From: JBBTTE01 sp038064375
GTDB taxonomy: Bacteria > Patescibacteriota > Saccharimonadia > Saccharimonadales > UBA4665
Length of the DNA: 64,000 nucleotides
NCBI GenBank assembly: GCA_038064375.1
Contig: JBBTTF010000004.1
Location: 1 to 64,000 of the forward strand
Reading direction: 5' to 3'
Shown here piece after piece: positions 51,071-59,819 of the stretch (positions within the stretch are counted from its first letter, which is position 1; every line of letters starts with the position of its first letter). A model generated the notes under the pieces. The model saw only the letters and a program-made list of their open reading frames with translations, was not told the DNA's origin and searched no databases. A program made the position numbers and the translations under genes.

Positions 51071-52585
51071 ATGGCAACACTCAAAGAACTGCGCGACGAG
51101 CGTCTTCGTAAGCTACAGGAGCTCAAAGAGCTCGGTATTGATAGTTATCCAGCCAAAGCTGAGCGAACACATAATCTAGAAGACATTTCTGCTAAGTTTG
51201 AAGAGCTCCAAGGTCAATCTGTAAAAGTTGTCGGACGTATTGTTAATATTCGCAAATTTGGCAAGATTGCCTTTGTTGTCTTGCGTGATCAGAGTGGGCA
51301 AGTGCAGCTGTTTTTGGGTCAGGATAAAGTCCAAGGACTTGATGCGAGCAAAGGTCTGATTGGCTTCGAGCAACTGCCCCTACTAGATGCAGGTGACTTT
51401 ATTCAAGCTGACGGCATAGTGATTAAGACCCAGACCGGCGAAGTATCGGTAGAAGTTGCCGAGCTCAGGTTGCTAACCAAGTCACTGCGACCAATGCCGG
51501 TTGCACACGACGGCTTCACCAACAAAGAAGAGCGCCTAAGACGTCGTTACATCGATATGAATGTTAATCTCGACGTTCGCGATCGCTTTGTGCGCCGCAG
51601 CGAGTTTTGGCAGGCCACACGAGACTTCCTTAATAAGAACGACTTTGTTGAGATCAACATTCCAGTGCTCGAGCACAGTACAGGCGGGGCAGACGCGACA
51701 CCTTTTGTGACTCACATGGACGCTCTTGATCAAGACTTCTACCTTCGTATTAGCCACGAATTACCTCTTAAAAGACTAATTGGTGCAGGCTACGAAAAGG
51801 TTTATGACATTGGCCCACGATTCCGTAACGAGAACTACTCTGACGAGCATTTACCAGAGCACGTCGCCATGGAATGGTACTGGGCATTCGCAGATTGGCG
51901 CGACGGTATGAAGTTCCAAACAGAGCTGTTTAAGTATGTTATCGAGCAATCATTCGGTACTTTGCAGTTCAAGCTTGGCGAGTTTGAGGTTGATCTTAGT
52001 AAGGATTGGGAAGAATGGGACTACGCCGAGACAATCCAGAAGCGTTACGGACTTGATCCATTCAATTGCTCCTTGGAAGATGTTAAGAAGGCTTTAGCCG
52101 ATAACAAGCTAGAAGTTGAACAGACTGAGAACAAAGCCCGCGGCATCGACAAACTCTGGAAGAACATTCGCAAGGATGTCGCTGGACCTGTTTGGCTAGT
52201 CAATACGCCGACCTTCATCAGTCCGCTGTCTAAGGTCAATCCTGACCGTCCAGAGACTACGCAGCGCTTCCAAGCTGTGATTGCTGGTAGTGAGATAAGC
52301 AATGGCTTCTCCGAGCTTAATGACCCGATTGATCAGCTGCAACGGTTCACTGAGCAGCAAGCTATGCGTGACGCCGGTGACGATGAGGCTATGATGCTAG
52401 ACATCGATTATGTAGAGATGCTCGAGTATGGCATGCCACCGGCATGCGGACTAGGCTTTAGCGAACGTGTCTTTTGGATTTTTGAAGGTGTTAGCGCCCG
52501 CGAAGGGGTTCCGTTCCCTCAGCTGAGGCATGAGATCGACGAAGGCACCAAAACAATTTATCCTGACATCAAGTTCGGTAAATAA
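51071..52585 (+). CDS. lysS: lysyl-tRNA synthetase (class II)
   Basis: The enzyme charges tRNA-Lys. The 504-residue product has an N-terminal OB-fold anticodon domain (about 55-145, VKVVGRIVNIRKFGKIAFVVLRD). The class II core follows, with motif 2 FRNENYSDEHLPEHVAMEWYWAF (about 252-274) and motif 3 near GLGFSERVF (about 457-465). It begins 12 bases after greA and ends one base into the next gene. Length matches the bacterial family. Confidence 0.96.
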   Translation: MATLKELRDERLRKLQELKELGIDSYPAKAERTHNLEDISAKFEELQGQSVKVVGRIVNIRKFGKIAFVVLRDQSGQVQLFLGQDKVQGLDASKGLIGFEQLPLLDAGDFIQADGIVIKTQTGEVSVEVAELRLLTKSLRPMPVAHDGFTNKEERLRRRYIDMNVNLDVRDRFVRRSEFWQATRDFLNKNDFVEINIPVLEHSTGGADATPFVTHMDALDQDFYLRISHELPLKRLIGAGYEKVYDIGPRFRNENYSDEHLPEHVAMEWYWAFADWRDGMKFQTELFKYVIEQSFGTLQFKLGEFEVDLSKDWEEWDYAETIQKRYGLDPFNCSLEDVKKALADNKLEVEQTENKARGIDKLWKNIRKDVAGPVWLVNTPTFISPLSKVNPDRPETTQRFQAVIAGSEISNGFSELNDPIDQLQRFTEQQAMRDAGDDEAMMLDIDYVEMLEYGMPPACGLGFSERVFWIFEGVSAREGVPFPQLRHEIDEGTKTIYPDIKFGK

Positions 52586-52953
52586 TGGTAGAAGTTAGCG
52601 AAGAAGAGTTCCAGCGCTTAATTGACGAGTCGCTGGGTGAGCTACCAAGCCAACAAGTCGACAACATCAAGAATGTCGCGATTCTGTACGAAGATCTTCC
52701 GACAGAGGAGCAGCGCACCAATACAAATCTACACCCCGACCAGACACTGCTGGGTCTATACGAGGGTATTCCACTTACAAAGCGTCAGGGTATGAGCACC
52801 ACACTACCAGACAAGATCACTTTGTTCAGAATCCCTCTGCAGTATGGTGCAAACACGCCTGCCGAACTCAAGGAGAACATCAAACACACCTTATGGCATG
52901 AAATAGCCCACTATTATGGGCTAGATCACGACCGAATTCACGAACTAGAGTAG
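52585..52953 (+). CDS. small zincin-like metallopeptidase
   Basis: The product is 122 residues. HEIAHYYGLDHDRI (about 107-120) gives HExxHxxGxxH/D zinc binding, with a typical preceding helix. The size and the end with GLDHDRIHELE match the PF06262-type zincin family as I recall it. No signal peptide, so probably cytoplasmic. The ATG overlaps the lysS stop by one base, so it is translated from the proS-greA-lysS transcript. The substrate is unknown. Confidence 0.8.
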   Translation: MVEVSEEEFQRLIDESLGELPSQQVDNIKNVAILYEDLPTEEQRTNTNLHPDQTLLGLYEGIPLTKRQGMSTTLPDKITLFRIPLQYGANTPAELKENIKHTLWHEIAHYYGLDHDRIHELE

Positions 52954-52954
52954 A

Positions 52955-53494
52955 CTACTTAGCTACTTTTTTGCTAGCAGCCTTGGCGCTGTAGCTGGCA
53001 CGAATCTGGAACAATAGGTACAGGCCGATAGCGGTACCAATGACTGATCCTATGAAGTTACTAGGTCCACCGTAAGCGGTAAACATAATTACCAGACCAT
53101 ATGCGATGTTGAGTAGGCTGGCGTAGAACAATAGGTCCCAACCAGACTTCTTTCGGTCACGTGTTGGTGCAAAAGCGGCTAGATAGATTAGCCCCTCTAC
53201 TACAAGCACGCCAACACTTAGCCAAATACCAACACTTAGTCGAGTGCCACTAGCTACGGCCGCACCACCATAAGCTGCGCTTAGGCTGTTGGCTAGGTCG
53301 ATGTAGCCATTTGCAACATGCGCCCAGTTCCAGATGGCGTAAGCTGACCAAAGGCTCAGCACACCAATTATTAGACTTAGCCACGGCAGGTACTCTACCA
53401 AGAATTTTTTACCACCTTCAGGTAGTGCGGGTGCCTTTTTGACAAATATCTCGTCCAAAGACTTCTCTAATGATGTTACAGCGCTCATAGTCAC
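52955..53494 (-). CDS. hypothetical four-helix membrane protein
   Basis: The product is 179 residues with about four hydrophobic segments (about 33-55, 83-106, 120-141, 143-163). Loops are short and the C-terminus is basic (SYSAKAASKKVAK). I do not recognise the family. It is convergent with the zincin gene with one base between. The ribosome site AAAGGAGTG lies just before the ATG at 53494. A structural or transport role is not assigned. Confidence 0.7.
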   Translation of the reverse strand: MTMSAVTSLEKSLDEIFVKKAPALPEGGKKFLVEYLPWLSLIIGVLSLWSAYAIWNWAHVANGYIDLANSLSAAYGGAAVASGTRLSVGIWLSVGVLVVEGLIYLAAFAPTRDRKKSGWDLLFYASLLNIAYGLVIMFTAYGGPSNFIGSVIGTAIGLYLLFQIRASYSAKAASKKVAK

Positions 53495-53581
53495 TCCTTT
53501 AGTTCCATATTAACTTTATAAGCCTAATGTATGCCTATTGGGTAAAGTTTGCAACAAATTATGCACAGCTTGTTTTAAGAA

Positions 53582-53610
53582 TTGGGACAAATGCTCAAAT
53601 TTCGTATACT
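53582..53610 (+). promoter_or_regulatory. promoter of the small membrane protein gene at 53619
   Basis: TTGGGA (53582-53587), 17 bases, TATACT (53605-53610). The -10 box ends eight bases before the ATG at 53619, so the message is leaderless. Confidence 0.65.
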
Positions 53611-53618
53611 AGAATGAC

Positions 53619-53918
53619 ATGCTTAAAAAAGATAATTATCAAAAACACCGCAGTTTGTGGGACAGAACATGGCGTGACAGTAACGGTCATGTTGTTATTT
53701 GGCAGATGCCCAACAAATGGCTGCTTGGCTGGGCTGGTCTAACAGTCCTATCGCTATTATTTAGTGGTATAACAGCCGATGTTTTCTCATGGGCTGGGTC
53801 GATCTCGTTGATCATCTGGTCACTTCTAGAAATATTCAAAGGAGCGAACTATTTTAGGCATGCGCTAGGGTTATTGATCTTTGTCTTTGCGGTCGCATCA
53901 ATAGCAAAAAGTCTTTAG
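53619..53918 (+). CDS. small hypothetical membrane protein
   Basis: The product is 99 residues: a basic N-terminus followed by about three hydrophobic segments (about 33-50, 55-70, 80-97). A leaderless promoter supports this frame over the overlapping frame that starts at 53527. The HAD gene follows after 30 bases. I do not recognise the family. Confidence 0.6.
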   Translation: MLKKDNYQKHRSLWDRTWRDSNGHVVIWQMPNKWLLGWAGLTVLSLLFSGITADVFSWAGSISLIIWSLLEIFKGANYFRHALGLLIFVFAVASIAKSL

Positions 53919-53948
53919 CAACGGATTATAAGTTAAACTAATAGGGTC

Positions 53949-54569
53949 ATGGCAGTAATTATTTTTGATATGGACGGCACGATAGCCGATAGCTTTGACT
54001 ATGTGCTTGGATTTTTGATCAAACAGGGTGGATTGCTGCCGCTTGCCGACAAAGATAAGAGCAAGCTGCGCAACTTATCAATGATTGGGATGGCTCGTCG
54101 CTTGGGCTTTCGTCGTTGGCAGATGCTATATCTATTCATAAAAGGTCGGCGCCTAATGAGCCGATCTATTGAGAACGTACAGCCTTTTAGTGGCCTAACA
54201 GAGATAATTCGCAAATTGCACGCCGAAGGGCACGAGCTATTCATTATAAGTAGCAATAGTTCACGTAACGTTAATCATTTCTTGCGCCACTACGATTTAA
54301 GCCAGTATTTTATAAAAGTTTATGGCGGTGTGGGCTGGTTTGGTAAGGCGCCAGCTTTGCGCAGGTTACTCAAAGAGCAGAATCTTGACATAAAACAGTC
54401 CGTCTACATAGGTGACGAACTACGAGATGTTGAGGCGGCTCAGTCTGTTGGAATGCGGGTCGTGGCTGTTAGCTGGGGCTTCGCTAGTCGAAGTAATCTG
54501 GTAGATCTGAAGCCTACAGCAATCGCCGACACCCCTGATGAGTTGATGAAGATATTAGAAGAGATTTAA
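53949..54569 (+). CDS. HAD-superfamily phosphatase
   Basis: The product is 206 residues. DMDGTIADS (7-15) is motif I, HELFIISSNSSRN (about 97-109) motif II, and the motif III Lys plus YIGDELRDVEAAQSVGMRVVAV (about 155-176) motif IV. A helical cap (about 18-80) is basic. Close to Pgp/Gph-type phosphoglycolate phosphatases; substrate undetermined. A TAAACT hexamer (53934-53939) ends nine bases before the ATG. Confidence 0.85.
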   Translation: MAVIIFDMDGTIADSFDYVLGFLIKQGGLLPLADKDKSKLRNLSMIGMARRLGFRRWQMLYLFIKGRRLMSRSIENVQPFSGLTEIIRKLHAEGHELFIISSNSSRNVNHFLRHYDLSQYFIKVYGGVGWFGKAPALRRLLKEQNLDIKQSVYIGDELRDVEAAQSVGMRVVAVSWGFASRSNLVDLKPTAIADTPDELMKILEEI

Positions 54570-54605
54570 TAATCAGTTAATAAGTGCTTGCTATACTGTA
54601 GGCAT

Positions 54606-55379
54606 ATGGCATACACGAGACAGAGTTCAGCGCCCTACAGCAAAGGGCAAGCGACAGCTTTCAAAGTCAGTCGCTCCAAGATCGAACTATTTATGCAGTG
54701 CCCACGCTGTTTCTGGCTAGACACACGCCTTAAGATTAGGCGTCCGAGCGGTCCACCGTTCAACATCAACAAAACAATCGATGAACTGTACAAAAAAGAA
54801 TTTGATATGCACCGTGCAGCCGGCACACCGCATCCAATAATGGTCGACAATCAGCTCAACACCATACCTTATCAGCATAAAGATCTTGATAAATGGCGCT
54901 ACAACTTTACGGGTGTGGCCACTGTCCACGAGTCAACCAATCTGCACGTTTTTGGCGCCTTAGACGACGTCTGGGTTAATGAGGATGGCGAGCTGATAGT
55001 TGTCGACTACAAAGCCACATCCAAAAAGTCAGAAATTAACATCGACTCCGATTGGCAGATTAGTTACAAACGCCAGATGGAAGTCTATCAATGGCTTTTG
55101 CGCCAGAACGGCTTTGTCGTCAGCGATACCGGCTATTTTGTCTATACAAACGCTCGTGTGGATGTTGACGCTTTTGGTGACAGGCTGGAGTTTATCACTA
55201 AGCTTATCCCGTACACTGGCAATGATGCATGGGTCGAACCCACTCTAGCCAAAATGAAGGCCTGCATGGATAACGACACAATGCCACCGGTAGGTCAGGC
55301 AGCCATGGGCGGACCATGTGACTTCTGTACTTATGCTCGTTCTCGCACAGAACTTACGCTCAAATCCCTTAAGAAGTAA
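54606..55379 (+). CDS. PD-(D/E)XK nuclease, Cas4/RecB-like, with four cysteines
   Basis: The product is 257 residues. The nuclease core is visible: a first acidic position at GALDDVWV (Asp120/121) and VDYKAT with Asp134 and Lys136. Cys32 and Cys35 (CPRC) near the N-terminus and Cys238 and Cys241 (CDFC) near the C-terminus could bind an iron-sulfur cluster, as in Cas4 and AddB nucleases (which usually have one plus three). The QXXXY-like end is QISYKRQMEVYQWLL (about 149-163). No CRISPR array or cas gene is near. Leaderless start: TGCTATACT (-10 at 54592-54597), eight bases ahead. It probably acts in DNA repair or processing. Confidence 0.82.
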   Translation: MAYTRQSSAPYSKGQATAFKVSRSKIELFMQCPRCFWLDTRLKIRRPSGPPFNINKTIDELYKKEFDMHRAAGTPHPIMVDNQLNTIPYQHKDLDKWRYNFTGVATVHESTNLHVFGALDDVWVNEDGELIVVDYKATSKKSEINIDSDWQISYKRQMEVYQWLLRQNGFVVSDTGYFVYTNARVDVDAFGDRLEFITKLIPYTGNDAWVEPTLAKMKACMDNDTMPPVGQAAMGGPCDFCTYARSRTELTLKSLKK

Positions 55380-55407
55380 CTAGACAAAGATACGCTATAA
55401 TAACCGT

Positions 55408-56691
55408 ATGTTAGATATTCAGTTCATTCGTGACAATGCCGATCTCGTGCAAGAGAAGTCCAAGCAAAAGGGCTATGAAGTCGATATTCAGCAACTTTTG
55501 GGCTTTGATAAAGAGCGCCGTGAACTGATTGGCAAAGTCGAAGAATTAAGACAACAACGCAACGAACTCACTGCCCAGACCAAAGGCGTAAAACCAAGTG
55601 ACGAACAGATAGCAAAAGGTCGAGAACTGCGTGATAAAGTAACTGACTTTGAGCACAAACTAGCCGCAATCGAGAAAGAATACGAAGTCCTTCTCAAGAC
55701 CGTGCCTAATATGTCCCTTAGTGATGTGCCAATCGGTAAAAGTGAAGACGAAAACCAAGAGGTAAAAAAACAAGGCGAGCCAACCAAGTTTGATTTTGAG
55801 CCCAAGAGTCACGCCGAAATTGCCGAAGCCAAAGGCTGGATAGACAAAGAGCGTGCCGCCAAAGTTGCTGGGTCAAGATTCGCTTACCTCAAGGGTGATT
55901 TGGTGAAGCTTCAATTTGCGATTATCCAGTTCACGATTGATAAGCTTACTGATACCGAGTTTCTTGATGCAATTATCAAAGAGAACAACCTTCAAGTCAG
56001 CAACAAACCATTTACGCCGGTATTGCCACCGTACATGATACGGACCGAAGTCTATGACGCCATGGATCGTTTGGAGCCACGCGAGGATCGTTACAAGCTA
56101 GATCAAGACGATGTGTGGTTGCAGGGAAGCGCCGAGCACGTTCTTGGTAGTATGCATATGCGCGAAGGCATTGATGATAAGGACCTGCCGGTTAGATACC
56201 TTGGTTATGCCACCAGCTTCCGCCGAGAAGCAGGTAGTTACGGCAAAGACACCGAAGGCATTTTTAGAATGCACCAGTTCGATAAACTCGAAATGGAGAG
56301 CATAACAGATGAAAATACCGGACTCGATGAGCACAAACTACTCGTAGCTATTCAAGAAAAGTTAATGCAAGAGCTGAAAATTCCATACAGACTGCTTGAG
56401 AAATGTACGGCCGATATTGGCAAGCCAAATGCCAAGGGCATGGACATAGACGCATGGCTACCGGGGCAGAACCAATACCGCGAGACGCACACCGCCGATT
56501 ACATGACCGACTATCAGTCAAGGCGAATGAACTTGCTATACAGCAAAGGACTGGCTCACACTAATGACGCCACTGCCTTTGCGCTAGGGCGAACCATGAT
56601 CGCGATTATCGAGAACTACCAAACCGCCGAAGGCAACGTCAATGTGCCAGAGGTTCTGCAAGCCTACATCGGCGGCAAGACTCAAATCTAG
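55408..56691 (+). CDS. serS: seryl-tRNA synthetase
   Basis: The enzyme charges tRNA-Ser. The 427-residue product has the N-terminal coiled-coil tRNA-binding arm (about 28-105) and the class II core. Motif 2 is around YATSFRREAGSYGKDTEGIFRMHQF (about 271-295) and motif 3 near the C-terminus (NDATAFALGRTMIAIIENYQ, about 388-407). A TATAAT (55396-55401) ends six bases before the ATG, which makes it leaderless. Length matches the family. Confidence 0.97.
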   Translation: MLDIQFIRDNADLVQEKSKQKGYEVDIQQLLGFDKERRELIGKVEELRQQRNELTAQTKGVKPSDEQIAKGRELRDKVTDFEHKLAAIEKEYEVLLKTVPNMSLSDVPIGKSEDENQEVKKQGEPTKFDFEPKSHAEIAEAKGWIDKERAAKVAGSRFAYLKGDLVKLQFAIIQFTIDKLTDTEFLDAIIKENNLQVSNKPFTPVLPPYMIRTEVYDAMDRLEPREDRYKLDQDDVWLQGSAEHVLGSMHMREGIDDKDLPVRYLGYATSFRREAGSYGKDTEGIFRMHQFDKLEMESITDENTGLDEHKLLVAIQEKLMQELKIPYRLLEKCTADIGKPNAKGMDIDAWLPGQNQYRETHTADYMTDYQSRRMNLLYSKGLAHTNDATAFALGRTMIAIIENYQTAEGNVNVPEVLQAYIGGKTQI

Positions 56692-56734
56692 TCGCGTGAC
56701 AACCGAGAGTATAATAGTAAGTAGGAGGGCCTAA

Positions 56735-57103
56735 ATGATACAAAAATTCGAAATTAATGGTGTTCACACCGTAGTCGACGATAAGCTAAGGAGTTACGTT
56801 AACAAGAAAATCGGCGGCCTAGATAAGTACATGTCCAAGCACAACCGCGAAAGTGCCCATGCAGAAGTTCATCTCAAAGAGGGAAAGATCAAAAAAACTA
56901 ATAATCACTGCACCTGTGAAGTCACGCTATATCTTCCACACCAGACAATCGTTATTAAAGAGAGTGCGCTCAACATGTATGCCGCTGTAGACATCGTAGA
57001 GGCCAAACTCAAGCAACAAATACAAAAATACAAAGACCTGCACGGCAATGGCAAGACCCAACGACATATCTTTGCCCGCTTTCGCCGACAATCTACAAAA
57101 TAA
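56735..57103 (+). CDS. hpf: ribosome hibernation promoting factor, short form
   Basis: HPF/YfiA proteins bind the 30S A and P sites and silence ribosomes in stress. The 122-residue product covers the S30AE domain: KFEINGVHTVVDDKLRSYVNKKIGGLDKYM, a central beta region, and SALNMYAAVDIVEAKLKQQIQKYKDLH at about 84-110. It is the short form without the dimerisation tail of long HPF; a basic C-terminus follows. A TATAAT (56710-56715) and AGGAGG (56723-56728) precede the ATG. secA follows. Confidence 0.9.
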   Translation: MIQKFEINGVHTVVDDKLRSYVNKKIGGLDKYMSKHNRESAHAEVHLKEGKIKKTNNHCTCEVTLYLPHQTIVIKESALNMYAAVDIVEAKLKQQIQKYKDLHGNGKTQRHIFARFRRQSTK

Positions 57104-57195
57104 TGGTCGCTTTTGGCAACTAAAACAGCTATAATTTAAGTTATAAATCGCTAGAGAATACGTAACTGGGAGAGAAGGGGAATCGAAGAGGGCTA

Positions 57196-59811
57196 ATGAA
57201 TATTGTCTTTAAGAAAATTCTAGGTGATCCACAGGCTAAGACCGTCAAGCGTCTGCGCAAACGCGTCAAAACGATTAACGCCCTAGGCGACAAATACAAA
57301 AAAATGACCGATAAGCAGCTTAAAGAGCAGACCGAAGTCCTTAAAAAGCGCCTCAAAAAAGAGAGTTTAGACCAGATCTTGCCAGATGCTTTTGCAGTTG
57401 TTCGTGAGGCAGCCACACGTACGCTCGGCCAAAGACACTTCGATGTACAGTTGATTGGCGGCATGGTTCTGCACGAAGGCAACGTCGCCGAGATGAAAAC
57501 CGGAGAGGGTAAGACGTTGGTGGCCACAGCGCCGCTTTATCTAAACGCCCTAACTGGCAAGGGCGCCCACGTCGTTACAGTTAACGACTACCTCGCTCAG
57601 CGTGACGCTGGTTGGATGGCTCAAGTTTATAACTTCTTAGGCCTCACTACTGGCGTAATTGTTGGCGATCAAAGCTACGTCTACGATCCCAAGTACATCA
57701 ACGACGAGCACGAAGATGAGCGTTTCCACCACCTTAGGCCATCGACTCGACAAGATGCTTACGCCGCTGATGTTACATACGGAACTAACAACGAATATGG
57801 TTTTGACTACTTGCGCGACAACATGGTTCGAGAAGAGGATCAGCTGCGTCAGCGCGATCTACACTATGCGATTGTTGACGAAGTTGACTCAATTCTCGTC
57901 GATGAGGCGAGGACGCCGCTAATTATTAGCGCACCAAGTGTGACTAGTGGTAACGCCTACGCTCAGTTCAGCAAGGTCGTAAGACAATTGGTCAAAGAAA
58001 AGCATTTTGAGACCGACGAAAAGCGCAAAACAGTGACACTTAACGATGCTGGTGTCGAGAAAGTACAAAAAATCCTTGGCATTGATAACTTATACGGCTC
58101 TGACAACATCAGGACCATATATCACTTGCAACAAGCTCTAAGAGCCCACGCACTATTCACCAGAGATAAAGACTACGTTGTGACACATGACGGCGAAGTT
58201 GTGATTGTCGATGAGTTTACCGGACGTTTGCTGGCTGGCCGTCGCTACAACGAAGGTTTGCACCAAGCCATCGAGGCTAAGGAAGGCGTTGAGGTCCAGC
58301 AGGAGAGCATGACTCTGGCTACGATTTCGTTCCAGAACTACTTCCGTTTGTACGAAAAGCTTGGCGGTATGACAGGTACGGCTCTAACCGAAGCTGAAGA
58401 GTTTCACCAGATCTACAAGCTTGATGTCGTCGAGATTCCGTCCAACAAAACCATTGCTCGTAACGACAAAACTGACAGAATTTATCGCACCGAAAAGGGT
58501 AAGTTTAAAGCTATTGTTCGCGAAGTAAAAACTCTTCACACCAAGGGTCAACCTGTTCTGATCGGTACCGTTTCTATCGAGAAGAACGAAGCTCTAGGCT
58601 CAATGCTAACCAAGGCGGGTGTGCCACACCAAGTCCTTAACGCCAAGAACAACGAACGTGAGGCCAAGATCGTTGCCCAAGCTGGCGAGCAGGGCGCCGT
58701 GACTCTAGCTACTAACATTGCGGGTCGTGGTACGGACATCGTCCTGGGCGAAGGTGTCAAAGACCTAGGTGGACTATTTGTGCTTGGCTCAGAGCGTCAC
58801 GAATCACGTCGCACCGACAACCAGTTGCGTGGTCGTGCCGGACGCCAGGGCGACCCGGGTATAACCCAATTCTTTGTTAGCACCGAGGATGATCTAATGC
58901 GGATCTTCGGCGGCGACAAAATCGCTAGGATTATGGGTCGTCTCAAAGTTGACGACGATACACCGATCGAGAACCGCTTAATTAGTCGTTCTCTAGAGGG
59001 TGCCCAGAAGAAGGTCGAAGGCTTCCACTTTGATCAGCGTAAGAGTGTTGTCCAGTACGATGATGTTATGAACCGTCACCGTAAGGCGGTCTACGCCATG
59101 CGCCGCGAAATCCTTCGCTCCGAGAACATTAGTAAGCGTATCAAGATAATGATCGATGAGATTGCCCACGATTTGGCAACTTCGTCACTAGTTACTACCG
59201 ACAAGTTTGAGGATGCACTACGGGAGGTCTTCCCATTTGAGGAAGCAACTCTAGATCGTTTGTTTGACTCCGATGCTACCAAGTTCGAGAAGGTTCTTAA
59301 GACTGAGGCTTCTGAGCTTTATGCTGCTCGCGAGACAGCCTTCACCGAAGACATCATGCACAAAGTTGAACGCGATATTTACTTGCAAGTACTCGACAAC
59401 CTATGGATGCAGCACCTTGAGAACATGGATCACTTGCGAGAGGGAATTCACTGGATGAGTGTTGGCCAGCAAGATCCGTTGGTCGAGTACCGTCGCCGCG
59501 GACAGTTATTGTTTGATGGCTTGCAGAGTAGCTTGCGTCACGATGTTATTAGGGCCATCTTCCATGCTCAGCCAATCACTCAAGAAGAGCTAGACCGAGC
59601 TACTGAGACTGAGCTAACGTTAGCAGCCCGTGGTTCTGTCAGCAATGCAGCCCAGATTACTACTACGTCTGAGACCGAGTTTGAGGCTAAGGACTTTACC
59701 GACAAGCAGACGGCATTGGCAACCCAAAAGCAGCAGACTACCAAGCGCAAGAAGGCTCGCAAAATCGAGCGCAAACGCAAAACGGCAGCCAAGAAGCGAC
59801 GAAAGAAATAG
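57196..59811 (+). CDS. secA: preprotein translocase ATPase SecA
   Basis: SecA drives secretion through SecYEG. The 871-residue product has Walker A KTGEGKT (101-107), Walker B DEVD (228-231), the preprotein cross-linking domain (about 240-370) and the second helicase lobe with TNIAGRGTDIVL and GRAGRQGDPG. The helical wing and scaffold follow. The family's C-terminal Cys-rich zinc tail is replaced by a Lys/Arg-rich end of about 30 residues, as in several reduced lineages. A TATAAT (57130-57135) lies 60 bases ahead, with GAGGG at the ribosome site. Confidence 0.96.
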   Translation: MNIVFKKILGDPQAKTVKRLRKRVKTINALGDKYKKMTDKQLKEQTEVLKKRLKKESLDQILPDAFAVVREAATRTLGQRHFDVQLIGGMVLHEGNVAEMKTGEGKTLVATAPLYLNALTGKGAHVVTVNDYLAQRDAGWMAQVYNFLGLTTGVIVGDQSYVYDPKYINDEHEDERFHHLRPSTRQDAYAADVTYGTNNEYGFDYLRDNMVREEDQLRQRDLHYAIVDEVDSILVDEARTPLIISAPSVTSGNAYAQFSKVVRQLVKEKHFETDEKRKTVTLNDAGVEKVQKILGIDNLYGSDNIRTIYHLQQALRAHALFTRDKDYVVTHDGEVVIVDEFTGRLLAGRRYNEGLHQAIEAKEGVEVQQESMTLATISFQNYFRLYEKLGGMTGTALTEAEEFHQIYKLDVVEIPSNKTIARNDKTDRIYRTEKGKFKAIVREVKTLHTKGQPVLIGTVSIEKNEALGSMLTKAGVPHQVLNAKNNEREAKIVAQAGEQGAVTLATNIAGRGTDIVLGEGVKDLGGLFVLGSERHESRRTDNQLRGRAGRQGDPGITQFFVSTEDDLMRIFGGDKIARIMGRLKVDDDTPIENRLISRSLEGAQKKVEGFHFDQRKSVVQYDDVMNRHRKAVYAMRREILRSENISKRIKIMIDEIAHDLATSSLVTTDKFEDALREVFPFEEATLDRLFDSDATKFEKVLKTEASELYAARETAFTEDIMHKVERDIYLQVLDNLWMQHLENMDHLREGIHWMSVGQQDPLVEYRRRGQLLFDGLQSSLRHDVIRAIFHAQPITQEELDRATETELTLAARGSVSNAAQITTTSETEFEAKDFTDKQTALATQKQQTTKRKKARKIERKRKTAAKKRRKK

Positions 59812-59819
59812 CGTCCTAT

